This document shows positions 59,713 to 64,000 of a stretch of DNA of 64,000 nt, piece after piece. The notes beneath the pieces are model-generated. The model ran no database searches and was not told the DNA's origin. It saw only the letters and a program-made list of their open reading frames with translations. Source of the DNA: Oscillospiraceae bacterium. Its GTDB lineage: Bacteria > Bacillota > Clostridia > Oscillospirales > Oscillospiraceae. A program made the position numbers and the translations under genes. Position 1 is the first letter of the stretch. Each line of letters begins with the position of its first letter. Location: assembly GCA_015068495.1 (NCBI GenBank), contig SVKL01000003.1, positions 1 through 64,000 on the forward strand, written 5' to 3'.

Positions 59713-60981
59713 TTAGTTTGTCTTAATGTAATTCATTGCGACCCACTTATTCTCGCCGATCTTGCCCCAAGTATATCCGTCAGAGCCTTGTTTCGTCTCT
59801 GTAACGGTTACCTTTTCATTTGCAAACAAGTCTCCTACATCTGCAAAAGAGGTGCCGGGGCCGCTTCTGATATTAATGGAAACCTGACAGTTGCAATAAC
59901 CCGTAATTACACCGGAGGAAGCGCCGCCGTCTTCGGAAACACCGCCGTTGCCGGTACTTCCGCCGCCGTCCTCGGATACGCCGCCGTTGCCAACAACACC
60001 GGCAGAATCCGTAAAGTTACAGCGGATAACACAGCTTACCTTTGCGCCTGCGTATTCTGCATGTACTTCTGTCATACCTCTGCCAACAGCAACAGCTTTG
60101 CCGTCAACGAAGGTAACGATATTTTCGTCATCACTGCTCCAAATAATCAGATTCTTGGCAATACCGCCGGAATACAGAACCCAACTCTCGCCCTTGTAGC
60201 TGAAGGTGATATCCTTACGGTTCAAGCGGAGCTCTTCGTTGGTAGGTGTGCTCTCATCGGGAACGGTAGTATCTTCTGTGTCGCCGGTTGTATCCTCGAT
60301 TGTGGGCAGGGTTGTTTCCTCAGGGAACTGAATGGTAACAACGCACTCCTTGGTTACATTGCCGCAGGTAATGATAATTTTGGTAGTACCCTCTGCCACA
60401 GCGGTAATCTTGCCCTTATCGGTTATTGTTGCAATCTCTTCATTTTCGGAACGGAAAGTAACTGTGTCCGTCGCATTCGCAGGAACTGTCTTAACGTCCA
60501 ACAGTTTTGCAACACCAATCTGCTCAAACAGCACGCTGTCAGAGTCCAAGGTTAAGTCTGTGCAAGCAATCTCAAGCACTGTGCCTTGTGTGTTGCCCTG
60601 TGTATTGTCAGGCTGACCGGAAACAGGAGCAAAAATGCGCAGCGCACCATAAACCACAACGCCGATAATTGCCAAAAGCAGAACAATCGCAGTAATTACT
60701 AAACCGCGGTTGGTCTTATTCTCCTCATTTTCGTTATTCTTGGGAGCAGCTGACTTTCCGCCAGCAGCGCTGCCAGAGGGATTCTGGGAACGTTTTTTTA
60801 CATTTGATTTAGAAAAGCGGCCTCCCTTTACATAGGTGTAACCGGTGGAAACCTTACCGTCACTTTTAACTTCATTGGTAACACGCTGAACATCACCGGG
60901 GCGAACACAGCCACAAATCGGACATTGCTTCGCTGATTCAGGGTATGATGTTCCGCAAATATCACAAATAATTTTGCTCAT
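59713..60981 (-). CDS. zinc-ribbon, Ig-like (BIG2) and SH3-domain membrane protein
   Basis: This 422-residue protein starts with a zinc ribbon (CDICG and CPICG, about residues 6-24), then a basic linker, one membrane helix (about 92-114), an Ig-like BIG2-type domain (about 135-220, with ITDKGKITAVAEGTTKIII), a Thr/Glu-rich linker, a second BIG2-like repeat (AVAVGRGMTEVHAEYAG), a Gly/Ser segment with two copies of NGGVSEDGG, and an SH3b domain (NIRSGPGTSFADVG). Thus a cytoplasmic zinc ribbon is joined to outer wall-binding domains. The function is unknown. Divergent promoters serve it and the kinase-like gene. Confidence 0.8.
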   Translation of the reverse strand: MSKIICDICGTSYPESAKQCPICGCVRPGDVQRVTNEVKSDGKVSTGYTYVKGGRFSKSNVKKRSQNPSGSAAGGKSAAPKNNENEENKTNRGLVITAIVLLLAIIGVVVYGALRIFAPVSGQPDNTQGNTQGTVLEIACTDLTLDSDSVLFEQIGVAKLLDVKTVPANATDTVTFRSENEEIATITDKGKITAVAEGTTKIIITCGNVTKECVVTIQFPEETTLPTIEDTTGDTEDTTVPDESTPTNEELRLNRKDITFSYKGESWVLYSGGIAKNLIIWSSDDENIVTFVDGKAVAVGRGMTEVHAEYAGAKVSCVIRCNFTDSAGVVGNGGVSEDGGGSTGNGGVSEDGGASSGVITGYCNCQVSINIRSGPGTSFADVGDLFANEKVTVTETKQGSDGYTWGKIGENKWVAMNYIKTN

Positions 60982-61032
60982 TTCATATTCCTCCTTGGTC
61001 TGCAGGCTCCCCTGCTAAGTGATTTCAAAGAT

Positions 61033-61061
61033 ATTATATCATTTCTTGTTGAATAAAACAA
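61033..61061 (-). promoter_or_regulatory. promoter of the zinc-ribbon protein gene
   Basis: On the minus strand TTGTTT (61056-61061), 17 bp, TATAAT (61033-61038). Confidence 0.6.
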
Positions 61062-61072
61062 CCATAAACCTG

Positions 61073-61101
61073 TTGCTTTTTTTAGAAATTTATTTTATGA
61101 T
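61073..61101 (+). promoter_or_regulatory. promoter of the kinase-like gene
   Basis: TTGCTT (61073-61078), 17 bp, TATGAT (61096-61101). It is divergent from the preceding promoter, 12 bp apart, so a shared regulator is possible. Confidence 0.55.
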
Positions 61102-61131
61102 ATAGAGTAGAAGAAAAAGGAGGCGATGTCA

Positions 61132-64000
61132 TTGTCAGAACCAAGGCTAATTTCGCCAATGCTGGATAATTTTATGATGGGTGGGCCCATCAGCGATCAC
61201 CACGGTGTTTGCTGCTGCCCCGCTATGGAAAAAGATACAAACGATCGGTATATTGTGAAGGTCATATCTGTGCCTGCCTCACCTGCCAAAATGGATGCGC
61301 TCCTGCTGTCAGGTGCTTATGCTGACGAAACCGCTGCGCTGGACTATTTTCGGGAGCTGGTCAACGGAGTATTGGAAGAAGTCGATATTTTAGAGAAATT
61401 CTCAGAGGTGGAAGGCTTTATCCCCTTTACCGGCTGTCAGTTGGAAACTATGGAGTCCGGCAAGGGCTTTGAAATCTATTTACTTAGTTCATACAAGCGT
61501 TCACTGTTAAAGCACTTTAAGCGCCACAGTTTTACCCACTTGGATGCGCTGAATCTGGGCTTGGATCTTTGCGCTTCCCTTTCTGTGTGCAGAAGAAACG
61601 GGTATTTATATGTTGACTTAAAGCCCAGCAATGTTTTTGTTACAGATCAAAGGCTGTTCCGTATCGGTGACTTGGGTTTTGTGCGTTTAGATTCGCTGAA
61701 GTATGCGTTCCTGCCGGAAAAATACCTCAGTATTTATACCCCGCCTGAGGTTCGGGATGCTTTCTCCGCGCTTAACGCCACTATGGACACCTACGCGGCA
61801 GGTTTGATACTTTACCAGACCTACAACAACGGCGAGCTGCCGTTTAACGATGAAATTCAGCCCGGCGACAAGCTCCCCTCCCCGTTATATGCGGACTATG
61901 AGATGAGCGAAATCATTCTGAAAGCCTGCGCACCAAATCCCGAAGACCGCTGGCAGACGCCTATGGAAATGGGACAGGCAATTGTGAGCTATATGCAGCG
62001 CAACGGCGCGTCGGATACCCCCATCGTTCCAATGCCATCTCAAGAAAGCGAAAACGATACTCCGTCTCAAATCGATACCGTAGCGGAAGAGGAACAATCC
62101 GTCGCGACTACCGAAACAAACGAAGAAATTACAGAAGAAAATAACGATGTAGCGCCTGTTGATGACATAGAAATCGCAACGGTTGACAGCGCTGAGGAAC
62201 CGGAGTCTGACAGCGATCAAGAGGATACTGCCGAGGAAGCTTCTGAGGAAACCCTTGATGAGCTTTCCCTTTTAGAGGATGAAGCCGACCCGGAGGAGAT
62301 TATTCAGGAGCTAGAGGAGCTTTCCGGTGAATACGAAACAATCACCGATGAAGTCTCCGAAATTCTGACCCAAGCGGATGAACTGGCTGCGCTGGATGTG
62401 CCGGAGCCTGTTGTCGTTCCGGACCACGTGGATATTCCGATGCCGGAGCCTCCGGAGCCCGAGACAGAGCCTGAAGAGGAAGAGGAATTGGACACTGTTG
62501 TCGACGGAGAAATCGATGAAGTCGCTGCAGAAGACAGCGATGCAGACGCACAGCCCGAAGAGGAGACAGATGATCCTGCCCCCAAAAAGAAGCGTACCTG
62601 GCTGCGCAATACAATTATTGTTCTGCTTGCTGCAGTGTTGCTCGCCGGTGGTTATTATTTTTACAAAAACCACTACCTGCTTCCCATCGATTTTATTGCT
62701 GTAGAGGGCAACAAGGATTCCTTGACGGTTTTGGTTACCACAGATATTGATGAATCTCTGCTGCAGGTTGTCTGTTCCGATACATACGGCAACAAGATTC
62801 CTGCTCCTGTTATTAACGGTAAAGCTGAATTCACAGGTCTTGTCCCCAATACCGCCTATAGCATAAAGGTAGTAGCCAACGGCTTCCACAGATTAACCGG
62901 TAAGGCTACAACAGCATATTCAACACCCATTCAATCTAATATCGTACAGTTTGATGCCATTACCGGAACAACAGAGGATAGCGCTATCCTCAGCTTCACT
63001 GTGGAAGGCCCGAGCTGTGACGAATGGACCGTGGAATATGTCGCTGACGGCGAGGAGCCCCGTTCTGCAACCTTTGCTGATGCACATATGGTTACACTTA
63101 CCAATTTAACAGTCGGCAAGGAATACACCTTCCGTCTAGTGCCGAAAGACTCCTTATATTTAACCGGTCAAACTGAAATCAAATTCACACCGCGGCAGTT
63201 GGTTAAGGCCGAAAAATTGAATGTTACAAGCTGTATCAACAACACGCTCACTGTAGAATGGTCAAGTCCGGAAGGTGTCGAGGTTTCCGGTTGGTCTGTT
63301 CGCTGCCATAACGATTCTTACAGTCAGACTATTGTTACAACAGATACGTCTGTAACCTTCAAGGATTTAGACCACACTGCAGAATTTGATGTTGAGGTTA
63401 AGGCCGTTGGTATGAGTGTCAGCGAGAAAGTAACCGTCCCGGCCAACTCCATTACCGCATCTAATTTCACAGTTGATACCTCCGATCCCACAAAGTTCAC
63501 CCTTTCCTGGGAGCCGAGCCAAGCAATTACAGAAGATGGCTGGGTATTACGTTACAGTATTCAGGGTCTTGGCAACGAAACAGTTGTTCCTTGCGACAGC
63601 AATTCAGCCGTTATCCCCTCTTTAATACCAAACGCCACCTACAACATTCAGCTTGAGGATACGAAAGGTACTGTGCTGTTGGGTTCTGTAACGCAGATCG
63701 CAACCAAAGAAGCTGTGGATTTCCACGAGGAATTCGACGGTTTTACTGCGAAACGTGAGGATTTGACTTTCCGGATGTGTAAAACCCCAAGCTTACCCAA
63801 CTGGGGGCGCTACAATCTTTCTGACGACGATTATACCACAACGTTTACTGTTGGTCAGCCAGCCTCTTTTTTGGTTCGATCTCAGAAGGATTACCCCAAC
63901 TCAAGCAGTAGTGTTACCACCACAATCATTATCCGTAATCAAAGCGGCGACCCTCTGCTGACGTCGCAGGAGACAAAGCAGTGGAGAGAAATGTGGAATA
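61132..64000 (+). CDS. kinase-like and fibronectin-III membrane protein, truncated by window end
   Basis: The frame is open to the window end, at least 956 residues. I choose the TTG at 61132: AAGGAGG is 8 nt from it but only 2 nt from the ATG at 61126. Residues 1-290 look like a divergent Ser/Thr kinase: Lys43 (RYIVKV), Asp162 and Lys164 in YVDLKPSN, DLG at 180-182, and YTPPEV in place of APE. The HRD His and Arg are lost and the glycine loop is not clear. A long acidic linker (about 290-485, dozens of Glu and Asp) follows, then one membrane helix (about 493-512) and several fibronectin-III-like repeats outside the cell. Kinase activity is uncertain. Confidence 0.7.
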   Translation, partial: MSEPRLISPMLDNFMMGGPISDHHGVCCCPAMEKDTNDRYIVKVISVPASPAKMDALLLSGAYADETAALDYFRELVNGVLEEVDILEKFSEVEGFIPFTGCQLETMESGKGFEIYLLSSYKRSLLKHFKRHSFTHLDALNLGLDLCASLSVCRRNGYLYVDLKPSNVFVTDQRLFRIGDLGFVRLDSLKYAFLPEKYLSIYTPPEVRDAFSALNATMDTYAAGLILYQTYNNGELPFNDEIQPGDKLPSPLYADYEMSEIILKACAPNPEDRWQTPMEMGQAIVSYMQRNGASDTPIVPMPSQESENDTPSQIDTVAEEEQSVATTETNEEITEENNDVAPVDDIEIATVDSAEEPESDSDQEDTAEEASEETLDELSLLEDEADPEEIIQELEELSGEYETITDEVSEILTQADELAALDVPEPVVVPDHVDIPMPEPPEPETEPEEEEELDTVVDGEIDEVAAEDSDADAQPEEETDDPAPKKKRTWLRNTIIVLLAAVLLAGGYYFYKNHYLLPIDFIAVEGNKDSLTVLVTTDIDESLLQVVCSDTYGNKIPAPVINGKAEFTGLVPNTAYSIKVVANGFHRLTGKATTAYSTPIQSNIVQFDAITGTTEDSAILSFTVEGPSCDEWTVEYVADGEEPRSATFADAHMVTLTNLTVGKEYTFRLVPKDSLYLTGQTEIKFTPRQLVKAEKLNVTSCINNTLTVEWSSPEGVEVSGWSVRCHNDSYSQTIVTTDTSVTFKDLDHTAEFDVEVKAVGMSVSEKVTVPANSITASNFTVDTSDPTKFTLSWEPSQAITEDGWVLRYSIQGLGNETVVPCDSNSAVIPSLIPNATYNIQLEDTKGTVLLGSVTQIATKEAVDFHEEFDGFTAKREDLTFRMCKTPSLPNWGRYNLSDDDYTTTFTVGQPASFLVRSQKDYPNSSSSVTTTIIIRNQSGDPLLTSQETKQWREMWN

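Noticed and set aside
62304-62889. Ser-rich and other minus-strand frames under the kinase-like gene
   Set aside because: They mirror the Glu/Asp-rich linker codons of the plus-strand gene and have no supporting signals.
1-64000. Search for insertion sequences, prophage or integrative elements
   Set aside because: I found no transposase, integrase, phage structural or conjugation gene; only the GGTAGA repeats hint at past insertion.

Overview
The window reads as chromosomal DNA of a low-to-mid GC, endospore-forming Clostridia species, most like the gut Oscillospiraceae/Ruminococcaceae. The evidence is a complete spoIIIA operon, spoVAD-spoVAE, T-box leaders on aminoacyl-tRNA synthetase genes, AddAB in place of RecBCD, the clpP-clpX-lon-engB order, and a choloylglycine (bile salt) hydrolase family gene that suggests an animal-gut habitat. 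I saw no transposase, integrase gene, rRNA or CRISPR array. The gene content is mostly ordinary chromosomal backbone with a few accessory islets.

Layout. 0.2-4.3 kb (minus): asp23-nusB-TsaD-like-xseA-xseB-ispA. 4.4-8.9 kb (minus): spoIIIAA-AH behind a sigma-E-like promoter. 9-13.9 kb (minus): a divergent UppP homologue, ftsK/spoIIIE, an ECF S component, and a tepA-type ClpP-like protease. 14.0-14.8 kb (plus): YbaK-like deacylase and a TSCPD protein. 14.8-26.5 kb (minus): engB, lon, clpX, clpP, tig, then a metallophosphoesterase, a degenerate threonine-synthase relative, yraN, rnhB, rbgA, lepB, rplS and an unknown membrane-anchored protein. 26.7-30.6 kb: tRNA-Pro(GGG) on minus, a Lar-like zinc ribbon, the two radical-SAM-associated proteins, an M50 protease with a small membrane partner, and tRNA-Pro(CGG) on plus. 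30.8-33.1 kb (plus): bile salt hydrolase family protein and a methyltransferase. 33.1-34.9 kb (minus): a collagen-like protein followed by a glycosyltransferase. 35.0-39.9 kb (minus): a valine T-box, valS and a tandem pair of nearly identical amidohydrolases. 39.9-45.4 kb: Fe-S uracil-DNA glycosylase, DacF-type carboxypeptidase, ComEA-like protein, exonuclease III, an orphan mazF with a structured downstream gene, a GerS/YdcC-like lipoprotein and nnrD. 45.5-51.6 kb (plus): T-box-pheS-pheT, ireB, a small unknown gene, spoVAD, spoVAE and a 42-residue Asn/Gln-rich microprotein. 51.6-59.3 kb (minus): addB-addA and ispE. 59.4-64 kb: DUF378 protein, a zinc-ribbon/Ig-like/SH3 membrane protein, and a divergent kinase-like/fibronectin-III membrane protein cut by the window end.

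How the parts fit. Three blocks serve sporulation: the SpoIIIA mother-cell channel, SpoVA dipicolinate transport, and a probable glycosylated exosporium collagen. The GerS-like lipoprotein and the M50 protease may belong with them. Other blocks cover translation (valS, pheST, rplS, rbgA, two tRNAs), proteostasis (tig, clpXP, lon), DNA repair and recombination (xseAB, addAB, UDG, xth, ftsK) and isoprenoid/envelope metabolism (ispA, ispE, UppP-like, dacF, lepB).

The observations I rate highest are: a threonine-synthase-derived protein that has lost the PLP lysine and the SGDTG segment; an 18-bp hairpin after mazF that buries the ribosome binding site of the next gene; the N/Q-rich microprotein after spoVAE; the collagen-glycosyltransferase pair; the amidohydrolase pair apparently under a valine T-box; and matching 11-bp-period GGTAGA repeats about 77 nt downstream of both tRNA-Pro genes.
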